Source: Micromonospora chokoriensis
GTDB taxonomy: Bacteria; Actinomycetota; Actinomycetes; Mycobacteriales; Micromonosporaceae
Direction: 5' to 3'
Assembly: GCF_900091505.1 (NCBI RefSeq)
Contig: NZ_LT607409.1
Location: 496,001-560,000 of the forward strand
DNA length: 64,000 bases
Part shown: positions 57,219-64,000 of the stretch, in pieces
Numbering within the stretch: position 1 is the stretch's first letter
Layout: each line of letters begins with the position of its first letter
Translations under genes and position numbers: made by a program
The notes under the pieces: generated by a model
What the model was told of the DNA's origin: nothing
Databases searched by the model: none
What the model saw: the letters and a program-made list of their open reading frames with translations, nothing else

Positions 57219-58241
57219 TCAGCAGCCCGTCCAGCGCACCGGGGTCACCCGGTCGGCGAGGACGTTGCGGAATCCGACGATGGTCCCCGTGTCGGAGATG
57301 GACCGGGCACCGACGGCCACCCCTTCGGCGCCACCGGGCAGGACCCGCGAGGTGGACCCCCTGCCGACGCGGTCACCACCGACCACGACCCCCTTGGCAT
57401 TGACGTCCGTCAGTGCGGGAATCTCCTGATCGAGCAGGGTGTGCGAGCCGTTGCGGAGGTCCCACCGAACCTTCGACGCACCGGTGTCGTCGAGCCCGAC
57501 CAGGCCGATCGCCCAGCGGCCCGCCGCCGCGCTGGCCGTGCTCCAGTCGGCGCCGGGGAACGTGAGCGCGTCGATCCGGCCGTTCGGCCGGCGGACCCAG
57601 CTGTTCCAGTCCCCGAAGGGCCCGGCGCTACCGACGATGGTCCCGTTGTCGGTGATCCCGCTCGCCTCAGCGTTGGCCGGGGCCTTGAGCACCTCGACAG
57701 TTCCCGGACGGGCGGCTGGCCAGCGCAGGGCGGAGTATTCTCCGGGGACGATGTCCGAGCCGTAGCCGACGATGTCGCCCGCGTCGTTGATGGCGCTGAC
57801 GAAGATGCCGGTGGACGGCAGCACCGGCAACTGCTTGATCGTGCCGTCGCGGTAGACCCACGGTTGACCGATGCCGGTGCCCAGTGCCGAACCGTTGCCG
57901 ATCACGACGCCGTCGGCGTTGACGTCGACCGGGTCGGCCATGCCCGGCACCTCGACCTCGGTGACCTGCTGCCCGTCCCAGAACAGCAGCAGGTACTGGT
58001 TGTCGACCTCGCCGACCCGCAGAGCCGTGCCGGCGATGTAACGACCCGTCGGGTCGATGACGTTCGCGTCGGCGCGGTAGGTGTCGGTCGGGTACGGCAG
58101 CGTACTGATCGTGCAGGTACGCGCTGCCGCACCGGCGGGCGCGGCGCTCGCCGGCCCGGAGACGGCCACCCCGAGAGAGGTGACCAGCAGGGCGGTGGTG
58201 GCGGCGCCGGCGATCATCCTGCGTCGAGTGCTTCGCTTCAT
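57219..58241 (-). CDS. Secreted HAF-like repeat protein
   Basis: A 340-residue exported protein. The signal peptide (RRRMIAGAATTALLVTSLG to PASAA) is followed by six or seven approximate repeats of the form DxxGxIVG: IDPTGRYIAGTA, VNADGVVIGNG, INDAGDIVGYG, ITDNGTIVGSA, VNAKGVVVGGD and ISDTGTIVGFR. This pattern matches HAF-type repeat proteins, which fold as beta-propellers. One disulfide may link the first and last cysteines. The function is unknown. ATG 58241 is clear. It is convergent with the DUF4352 gene. Confidence 0.85.
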   Translation of the reverse strand: MKRSTRRRMIAGAATTALLVTSLGVAVSGPASAAPAGAAARTCTISTLPYPTDTYRADANVIDPTGRYIAGTALRVGEVDNQYLLLFWDGQQVTEVEVPGMADPVDVNADGVVIGNGSALGTGIGQPWVYRDGTIKQLPVLPSTGIFVSAINDAGDIVGYGSDIVPGEYSALRWPAARPGTVEVLKAPANAEASGITDNGTIVGSAGPFGDWNSWVRRPNGRIDALTFPGADWSTASAAAGRWAIGLVGLDDTGASKVRWDLRNGSHTLLDQEIPALTDVNAKGVVVGGDRVGRGSTSRVLPGGAEGVAVGARSISDTGTIVGFRNVLADRVTPVRWTGC

Positions 58242-58348
58242 CCTTGCTCCCCGTGTCGGCCCGGGTGCTCCGGGCGTCGGTCGATACGGGAATCACCCGC
58301 GAGCCGACCTCACGGTTGCGGTGTGTCGGGGAGGGGACAGCAGCCGGG

Positions 58349-59434
58349 CTACCCCGCCCAGGCCTCGGCGGTGGTGGTGACCGCCCGGCCGGTGCGGACG
58401 GACTCTCCGATGGCGAGGCTGATCAGGTGGTCCTGGCAGGCCTCGGCGAGCGGGTACGGTGCCGGGCCCTCCTCCCGAGCCCACGCACCGGTCCGGACGA
58501 GGAGGTCGGCCACCGCGATGTCGTCGTCGGACAGTCCGCTGCCGACGAACGGGTTGCGATAGACCACGTCGCCGTCGAAGCTGACGTGCTTCAGGTCGAG
58601 CCCTTCCAGGTTGAGGTCGAGGCCGGTCTGCCGACGCACCAGCGACGACTCGACGGGCGTGGTCGGGTCGACCAGCCGGACGACCCGGTCGTCCACCAGC
58701 TCACCGCGCGACCCCCGCACCACCAACCGGCGTCCGCGCAGCGGATTCCACCACTGGTTGTCGGTGAAGTCGTACAGACCCATCCGCCCACCGAAGTCGA
58801 TGGTCGCCAAGGTGGTGGAGAGCTGCCGTGGGGTGTCGTCACCACTCCAGCCGGCCGGTGACAACGGGTCGGCCAGCGGCGCGGCGAAGGCACGCGCGCT
58901 GACCTCGGCGGCGTCGAACCCGACCCCGAGCAGGCCACGGATCAGCGAGACCGCATGGTAGAGGTGCGTCGAGGAGATCTGCACCGAGGTCGGCTCGCCG
59001 AGCACCCCGGCGCGGACCAGCGTCAGTCGGGCCGCGTGCCCGGGCATCAGCAGATACTGCTCGGCGACCTGCACCAGACCACTGCCACCGACATCGGCCC
59101 AGAGCGCGCGCAACCCCGCCAGGTCCGCGGCGGGCGGCGTCTCCGCGAGCACGGGTACGCCGGCCGCGACCAGTTCCCGGGTCACGTCGGGGGTCACCGG
59201 CCAGGGCACCGACACGATGACGACGTCCGGTCGCTCGTGGGCGAGCAGTTCGGCCGTCGTGCGGAAGGTCGGCACGTCCCACGCGGCAGTCACCGCGGCA
59301 CCACGTGCTGCGGTCCGCGTCACCACGCCGGTCGCTCGCAGCCGCTCCGGCAGGAGTCGTGCCAGACGAAGGAAGAACTCACCCCGCCAGCCACTGCCGA
59401 CGAGGCCGAACCGGGTCTGCGCGGTGGGATCCAT
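58349..59434 (-). CDS. Gfo/Idh/MocA-family oxidoreductase
   Basis: A 361-residue NAD(P)-dependent sugar or polyol oxidoreductase. The Rossmann end has FGLVGSGWRGEFFLRLARLL and then PDVVIVSVPWPVTPDVTREL with ETPPAADL, in the position of the usual EKP motif (here ETP). A beta-sheet C-terminal domain ends PYPLAEACQDHLISLAIGES. Replacement of the lysine in EKP by threonine is notable, since it often contributes to catalysis. The substrate is not predictable. The gene stands alone, and no sugar transporter is adjacent. Confidence 0.86.
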   Translation of the reverse strand: MDPTAQTRFGLVGSGWRGEFFLRLARLLPERLRATGVVTRTAARGAAVTAAWDVPTFRTTAELLAHERPDVVIVSVPWPVTPDVTRELVAAGVPVLAETPPAADLAGLRALWADVGGSGLVQVAEQYLLMPGHAARLTLVRAGVLGEPTSVQISSTHLYHAVSLIRGLLGVGFDAAEVSARAFAAPLADPLSPAGWSGDDTPRQLSTTLATIDFGGRMGLYDFTDNQWWNPLRGRRLVVRGSRGELVDDRVVRLVDPTTPVESSLVRRQTGLDLNLEGLDLKHVSFDGDVVYRNPFVGSGLSDDDIAVADLLVRTGAWAREEGPAPYPLAEACQDHLISLAIGESVRTGRAVTTTAEAWAG

Positions 59435-59459
59435 GGGCGCTCCTCACGTCGAGACCCGG

Positions 59460-59905
59460 ATGCTAGCCGCTCCGGGGGCGACGCTCCTCGCTACGGTTGC
59501 GACGCTGCTCGCCACGGTTGCGGCCGTGACCGGCGATCCGCTGCGCGGGCTGCCCGTCGAGGTGGCCGCACGGCGTCCGCCTCTGGACTACTACCTGGTC
59601 CTGCCCCGGCCGGGCCGCACCGAGTCGACAGGCGTGGTCGCGGAGGGGATCGTCGTGGAGGAGTTCACCCGCCACCACGACTTCTCCACAGCGGGACTGG
59701 CTTCGCCGAGCGACGCGTCTACCGTGTCCTGTTCGCCAAGGACCTCCGGGACGACCAGGTGGCAGATCTCCGGACGACCTGTGGACAGCCGACCTCGACA
59801 CCGCTCCGCGTGCGTCGGGTTCGGTCGCAGCCGGTCACCTGGAGCGGGGCGGTGACCACTTCACCGCCGGCCGCGCCCGTTCCCAAGATGATCGACACTG
59901 ACTAG
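59460..59905 (+). pseudogene. Frameshifted conserved gene of unknown function
   Basis: From the ATG the frame codes LPVEVAARRPPLDYYLVLP, GVVAEGIVVEEF and TRHHDFS to about position 59690. It then becomes nonsense in its own frame. One frame back (-1) the sequence continues sensibly: GFAERRVYRVLFAKDLRDDQ and VADLRTTCG to a TAG at 59905. The two halves read as one protein. No slippery heptamer is visible, so a single-base indel (mutation or sequence error) is more likely than programmed shifting. Confidence 0.65.
59478..59519. repeat. 21-bp tandem duplication
   Basis: Two adjacent 21-base copies (59478-59498 and 59499-59519, differing at two bases) encode the repeated ATLLATV near the start of the frameshifted gene. 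They suggest local instability. Confidence 0.75.
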
Positions 59906-59915
59906 CCTCGATCGC

Positions 59916-60767
59916 GTGCAGATTGGCGTGAACGTACCCAACTTCGCCCCCGGCACCGATCCCCGGGTGCTGCGACAGTGGGCCCAGACAGTTGAAGGTC
60001 TCGGCTTCGACCTGCTGATGGTCTCCGACCACATCGTGGTGACCCCGGACGTGGCCGAGCAGTATCCAGCGCCGTTCTACGAGCCGTTCACCACGCTGTC
60101 CTGGCTGGCCGGGGTGACCCACCGGGTCCGGCTCGGCACGACGGTGCTCATCGTCCCCTACCGGCATCCGCTGCTCACCGCCCGGATGGCGGCGAACCTC
60201 AACCGCCTCAGCGGGGGCCGGCTCGTCCTCGGCGTCGGCGTCGGCTGGGCCCGGCAGGAATTCGAGGCGCTCGGGGTGCCGTACCAGCGGCGGGGCGCCC
60301 TCACCGACGAACACCTCCAGGCCATGCGCGACGCCTGGCGCGACACCGACGACTACGACACCGAACCCATCCCCCTCTGGGTCGGCGGCAACAGCGACGC
60401 CGGCATGCGTCGCGCCGTACGGCTCGGGGACGCCTGGCACCCGCTCCGACTCACGCCCGACAAGCTCACGGACGCGGCCGGACGCCTCGACGTCATCGCC
60501 GACGACCTGGGCCTCCCCAGGCCCGCGTTGGTGCCGCGCATCGCCCTGCAGGAAACCCGCGAACCGGTCACCGACCCGGGCCGGCTCGCCGGCGTCGGCA
60601 CCATCGAGCAGATCACCGCAGACCTCGACCGGATCCGCCGGCTCGGCGCGGAGACGGTGGTCCTCGACCCGTTCAACGACGACCTGACCGAGATCCGCCA
60701 GCCCGAACGTGCCTGGCGAACCCTCGCGGCCGTGGCCGCGTACGCCAAGACCCAGGAGGACCGATGA
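59916..60767 (+). CDS. LLM-class F420-dependent oxidoreductase
   Basis: A luciferase-like monooxygenase-fold enzyme of about 283 residues, of the F420-dependent actinobacterial group (TIGR036xx-like). QIGVNVPNFAPGTDP, LMVSDHIVVTPD, RLGTTVLIVPYRHPL and NRLSGGRLVLGVGVGWA are typical. The substrate is unknown. TAGCCT (59903-59908) lies seven bases before the GTG, so the transcript is probably leaderless. The stop overlaps the ATG of the deaminase gene, and the two may act in one pathway. Confidence 0.9.
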   Translation: MQIGVNVPNFAPGTDPRVLRQWAQTVEGLGFDLLMVSDHIVVTPDVAEQYPAPFYEPFTTLSWLAGVTHRVRLGTTVLIVPYRHPLLTARMAANLNRLSGGRLVLGVGVGWARQEFEALGVPYQRRGALTDEHLQAMRDAWRDTDDYDTEPIPLWVGGNSDAGMRRAVRLGDAWHPLRLTPDKLTDAAGRLDVIADDLGLPRPALVPRIALQETREPVTDPGRLAGVGTIEQITADLDRIRRLGAETVVLDPFNDDLTEIRQPERAWRTLAAVAAYAKTQEDR

Positions 60768-61189
60768 CGCCCGACGACGAACGACTTCTCCGCCGTGCCG
60801 TGCAGATCGCCGCCGAGGCCGGCGCATCCGGCGAACGGCCGTTCGGCTCGTTGCTCGCCGCCGCCGACGGCACCGTCCTGATCGAGGACCACAACACTGT
60901 GGTCTCCGACTCGGACATCACCGCCCACCCGGAACTGAAGCTGGCCCGGTGGGCCGCCCGGGAACTCGCCCCGGACGTGGCCGCCGGCACGACCATGTAC
61001 ACCAGCTGCCAGCCCTGCCCGATGTGCGCGACCGCGATCGACCGCTCCGGCCTCGGTCGGGTGGTGTACGCCCTGTCCTCCGAGCAGTTCGAGGAGGTCA
61101 AGCCGGCCACCCCACCCCTGCCCCCGGTGCGCTACGAGGGGCCGGCTCTCTTCGACGAGGCACGCCGCCCCATCGACGACCACTACTGA
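60764..61189 (+). CDS. Zinc-dependent nucleoside/base deaminase
   Basis: A 141-residue deaminase of the CDA/tadA fold. The active-site block is ITAHPELKLARWAAREL, where His and Glu form HxE with Pro in between, and the second is TSCQPCPMCATAI with the two zinc cysteines. It is closest to guanine, cytosine or tRNA adenosine deaminases, but the substrate is unresolved. ATGA coupling to the upstream LLM enzyme is direct. Confidence 0.88.
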   Translation: MTPDDERLLRRAVQIAAEAGASGERPFGSLLAAADGTVLIEDHNTVVSDSDITAHPELKLARWAARELAPDVAAGTTMYTSCQPCPMCATAIDRSGLGRVVYALSSEQFEEVKPATPPLPPVRYEGPALFDEARRPIDDHY

Positions 61190-61325
61190 CCGATCGAGGC
61201 CGCAGACTCCACTTTGTACGAACTGTCGCTCCGGCCACTCAAGCGCATCCATACGTGCGCTAATTGACCGACAGCAATCATCGGGCGCCTGCCCGGGCTG
61301 TCTCGTCTCCCAGAGAGGAACGGGG

Positions 61326-62213
61326 ATGCAAGGATCCTTGCGGAAGGCTGCGCTCGCAGCCGCTTTGTCCATCGTCGGTGTGGCGGGTGGGTTGACCCTG
61401 GCGGCACCCGCGCAGGCGCAGGTCGTGGAGTCCGGATCGGTCTCCTTCAGCGGTGACCCCGGCGACTACATCACCGGCGGTGACTCCTACTCGTACTCCA
61501 CCGACGGCGGCGACCAACTCACGACAAGCAGCTCGGTCGACAACAGCAGCTTGTTGGTCAGCATCAACGGCTACAACGGCGACTGGTGGTCCGTGGACTT
61601 CGACGCGCCCGGCAGCGCGCCACTGACGCCGGGCACCTACGCGGCGGCGACCCGATACCCGTTCAACGGGGCCGGTCCCGGCCTCGACCTGTCCGGCAAC
61701 GGGCGGGGCTGCAACGAGCTCACCGGCACCTTCACCGTCATCAACGCGGTGTTCGGCCCCAACGGCTACGTGCAGACCTTCGACGCCACCTTCGAGCAGC
61801 ACTGCGAGGGCGGAGCGCCGGCTGCCCGCGGCGAGGTGCACATCGCCAACCCACCGCCGCCCGCGCAGCTGGAGCTCGAACTCTCCGTGGCGACCGACGG
61901 CATCGCCCACCGGGTGAACGGCAACGCGGTCCTGCACGGCACGGTGACCTGCAACGTGCCGGCCTCCGTGACGATGGAAGGCATGGTCACCCAGGTCGTC
62001 AAGAAGGTGATCATTCGCGGCAGCTTCTCCACCCACGTCACCTGCACCCCGGGCAGCCCGACCCCCTGGACGGCCGCAGCCGTCCCGGGCGGCACCACCC
62101 CGTTCGCCAAGGGTCTAGCCGAGGCCGTCACCCAGGCCCGCGGCTACGACACCGAATACAACGAGTACGTCACCGTGAACAACACCACGACGGTGAAGCT
62201 CACCCGGTCCTGA
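61326..62213 (+). CDS. Secreted protein of unknown function
   Basis: A 295-residue exported protein. The signal peptide (RKAALAAALSIVGVAGGLTL) ends at the AQA cleavage site. The mature part is beta-rich with many Gly, Ser, Thr and Asn, and has four cysteines likely to make two disulfides (RGCNE, QHCEG, VTCNV, VTCTP). No enzymatic motif is seen. GAGAGGAACG precedes the ATG. I do not recognise a family. Confidence 0.78.
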   Translation: MQGSLRKAALAAALSIVGVAGGLTLAAPAQAQVVESGSVSFSGDPGDYITGGDSYSYSTDGGDQLTTSSSVDNSSLLVSINGYNGDWWSVDFDAPGSAPLTPGTYAAATRYPFNGAGPGLDLSGNGRGCNELTGTFTVINAVFGPNGYVQTFDATFEQHCEGGAPAARGEVHIANPPPPAQLELELSVATDGIAHRVNGNAVLHGTVTCNVPASVTMEGMVTQVVKKVIIRGSFSTHVTCTPGSPTPWTAAAVPGGTTPFAKGLAEAVTQARGYDTEYNEYVTVNNTTTVKLTRS

Positions 62214-62221
62214 CCCGTCAA

Positions 62222-62255
62222 CGCCTGGCGGCCGGCAGGAGTCGGCCGCCAGGCG
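62222..62255. terminator. Terminator after the secreted protein
   Basis: CGCCTGGCGGCCG (62222-62234) pairs perfectly with 62243-62255 around 8 bases, nine bases past the stop. Confidence 0.75.
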
Positions 62256-62492
62256 CCACGGTCACCGGATACCGCGGCGGCGGCCCTCTGAGTCCCCCGC
62301 ATCGATGGAGCGGTGGTTACCTGCTGCCGGCTGGTGCAGGGGCGGCGAAACACAGTGGTCACGCGCAGCGGACTGAACTGGACGCTGGTTGGACGCGCCC
62401 GGCCGGTGCGGCTCCGTCGGCCGGCCCAGACCTCGAGCCGGTCATCCGGTCCGTTCGCGCGATGGGCGGTTTCTGATCTACGGTCCACTTCC

Positions 62493-64000
62493 ATGGTGGT
62501 GAGCGGTACGCAGGTCAGTCTGCTGGGCCCGGTCGGACTGACCGTGGCAGGACGGCGGGTCGAGTTGACCGGCAGGCAGCAGGCATTGCTCGGCGCACTG
62601 GTGCTGGAGGCCAATCACGTCGTGTCCGCACAACGGATCACCGACCGGATCTGGGGAGATGATCCGCCCATCTCCGCCGCCGCCAGGGTACGAGCCCTGG
62701 TGGCGGAGCTCCGTCGGGCCTGCGGGCCGCAGGGTGCGACGTTGATCGAGACCAGAAGCCCGGGTTACCTGCTGCGGGTAGGTGACGGCCAGGTGGACGC
62801 GGCGTTGTTCGTCGAACGGGTGGAGTCGGCCCGCCGCGCGGCGTTCGAAGGTCGTCCGGTGGAGGCCATCGCGGACTACGATGCGGCGTTGACCCTGTGG
62901 CGGGGTGCGCCGCTGGCCGGACTGCGAGGGCCGCACGTCGAGGCCGAAGCGGTACGGCTCACGGAACACCGGACGGCGGCCCTGGAGGGACGCGCCGAGG
63001 CCATGCTGGCACTGGGTCGGCTGCACGAGGCGGTGGCCGAGCTGACCCGGCTAGTCGCGGAGGACCCGCTCCGGGAGAGATCCCAACGGCTGCTGATGCT
63101 CGCGTTGCATTCGGGAGGCCGGGCGGCCGAGGCGTTGAAGGTGTACCGCGACTTCCGTACCCGCCTGATCGCGGAGCTCGGGTTGGAGCCCACCGAGGAG
63201 CTGCGGAGTCTGCACCAACGCGTGCTGGCGGGCACGCTGGAACCGGCCGGTCCGCTCCCGCCGGAATCGGCGAGGATTCCTCGGCAGTTGCCCGCCGACA
63301 TCGGACGGTTCGTCGGCCGGGAGGCGGAGCTGAAGCAGCTCGACTGGTTGGCCGCGGGGGCGGAGCGGATCGTGCTGGTGGTCGGTCCCGCCGGCGTAGG
63401 GAAGACCGCCCTGGCGGTGCGCTGGGCTCACCGGGCCGCCGACGACTTCCCCGACGGCCAACTGTTCCTCGGCATGCGCGGCTTCGACCCGGGGCAACGG
63501 ATGTCCCCCAACGAGGCACTGCCACTGCTGCTCCAGGCCCTCGGGCAGGCCCCCCGGGACATCCCGGCGGACCTTCAGGCCCAGGTGGCGCTCTACCGGT
63601 CACTGCTCGCGGACCGACGCGTCCTGTTGGTGCTCGACAACGTCGCGACCGCGGAGCAGATCCGGCCGATCCTGCCCGGTGGTGCCGGCTGCCTGGTCGT
63701 GGTGACCAGCCGGGACCGCCTCGGCGGCCTGGTGGCGCGAGAGGGAGCGAGCCGGCTCGGCGTGGCGGCGCTCGAGCCGCAGGAGGCGCAGGCACTGCTC
63801 GCACACGGGGCCGGCACCGACCGACTGCGGGCGGAGCCGGAGGCCGCGGCGCGGCTGGCAGCACAGTGCGGTCACATGCCGTTGGCCCTATCGATCGCCG
63901 GGGCGCGGCTGGCCGAGCAGCGTCACCACACGGTCGGCGACTACGTCGCGGAGCTGGCCGACCGGGGCAGGCTGGCCCGGCTCCGGGTCGACGGCGACGA
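62493..64000 (+). CDS. AfsR/SARP-type transcriptional regulator, cut by the window end
   Basis: The gene runs off the 3' edge, so only about 502 codons are present. An OmpR-type winged helix (VSLLGPVGLTVAGRRVEL, RITDRIWGDDPP, LVAELRRAC) is followed by a BTAD bacterial transcriptional activator domain (about residues 100-245). An NB-ARC ATPase follows, with P-loop VGPAGVGKTAL, RVLLVLDNVATAEQI and the arginine-containing VVTSRDRLGG. The C-terminal TPR part of AfsR-like proteins should follow. Such proteins switch on secondary-metabolite genes. ATG 62493 is used, and TACGGT (62479-62484) eight bases upstream suggests a leaderless promoter. Confidence 0.9.
   Translation, partial: MVVSGTQVSLLGPVGLTVAGRRVELTGRQQALLGALVLEANHVVSAQRITDRIWGDDPPISAAARVRALVAELRRACGPQGATLIETRSPGYLLRVGDGQVDAALFVERVESARRAAFEGRPVEAIADYDAALTLWRGAPLAGLRGPHVEAEAVRLTEHRTAALEGRAEAMLALGRLHEAVAELTRLVAEDPLRERSQRLLMLALHSGGRAAEALKVYRDFRTRLIAELGLEPTEELRSLHQRVLAGTLEPAGPLPPESARIPRQLPADIGRFVGREAELKQLDWLAAGAERIVLVVGPAGVGKTALAVRWAHRAADDFPDGQLFLGMRGFDPGQRMSPNEALPLLLQALGQAPRDIPADLQAQVALYRSLLADRRVLLVLDNVATAEQIRPILPGGAGCLVVVTSRDRLGGLVAREGASRLGVAALEPQEAQALLAHGAGTDRLRAEPEAAARLAAQCGHMPLALSIAGARLAEQRHHTVGDYVAELADRGRLARLRVDGD

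Noticed and set aside
59660..59720. Programmed -1 frameshift site
   Set aside because: No slippery heptamer or strong downstream structure is visible at the junction. An indel is simpler.

Overview
The window is very GC-rich actinobacterial chromosome. The best match is the family Micromonosporaceae, most likely Micromonospora or a close relative. The grounds are a cvnABCD conservon, F420-type enzymes, a protein-O-mannosyltransferase, BTAD/AfsR-type regulators, many GTG starts and several leaderless-looking promoters. No rRNA, CRISPR array, prophage or intact insertion sequence is visible. Both ends are cut: the first gene lacks its 5' end and the last (AfsR-like) lacks its 3' end. Nothing was run; every family call was read by eye.

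Layout. (1) 1-8 kb: a protein with a degenerate IS110-transposase-like N-terminus, convergent with a cvnABCD operon on the minus strand. It carries the same C-terminal tail as the CvnA sensor. (2) 8-21 kb: a nucleoside uptake and salvage block. It holds a P-loop kinase, adenosine deaminase, a PPOX/MarR pair with a shared operator, an rRNA methyltransferase, thymidine phosphorylase, cytidine deaminase and a complete BmpA-type ABC importer. (3) 21-29 kb: a small patch of dead genes, a GntR repressor, a YihY membrane protein, a 2'-5' RNA ligase-like protein, trpS, a CBS protein, and galE-galK. (4) 29-37 kb, all minus strand: sulfate activation (cysQ-like, cysD, cysN), then pth, rplY, prs, glmU and tRNA-Gln. 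(5) 37-40 kb: a fatty acid desaturase with a TetR regulator and two DUF4383 membrane proteins. (6) 40-52.5 kb: the conserved cluster ABC-F, ispE, rsmA, tatD, metG, rsmI and a divergent mannosyltransferase, broken up by two plus-strand genes of unknown function. (7) 52.5-64 kb: accessory material. It includes a VWA protein and its secreted partner, a phosphopantetheinyl transferase, secreted proteins of unknown role, a Gfo/Idh oxidoreductase, a frameshifted gene, an LLM flavoenzyme, a deaminase and an AfsR-like regulator.

How the genes work together. BmpA and the ABC genes would import nucleosides. Cytidine deaminase, thymidine phosphorylase and adenosine deaminase would then strip and reuse them. 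CysDN makes APS and the CysQ-like phosphatase can remove PAP. GlmU, Prs, Pth and L25 supply core cell-wall, nucleotide and translation functions. The conservon would pass a membrane signal to a small GTPase.

Most worth a second look: the catalytically dead IS110-like protein sharing a tail with CvnA; three different palindromic intergenic elements (14851-14925, 28838-28891, 40299-40382); an apparent in-frame insertion in the RlmA-type methyltransferase; a perfect two-arm operator between the MarR and PPOX genes; a CTG start on the importer ATPase; and a TTGGGG-rich tract after galK.
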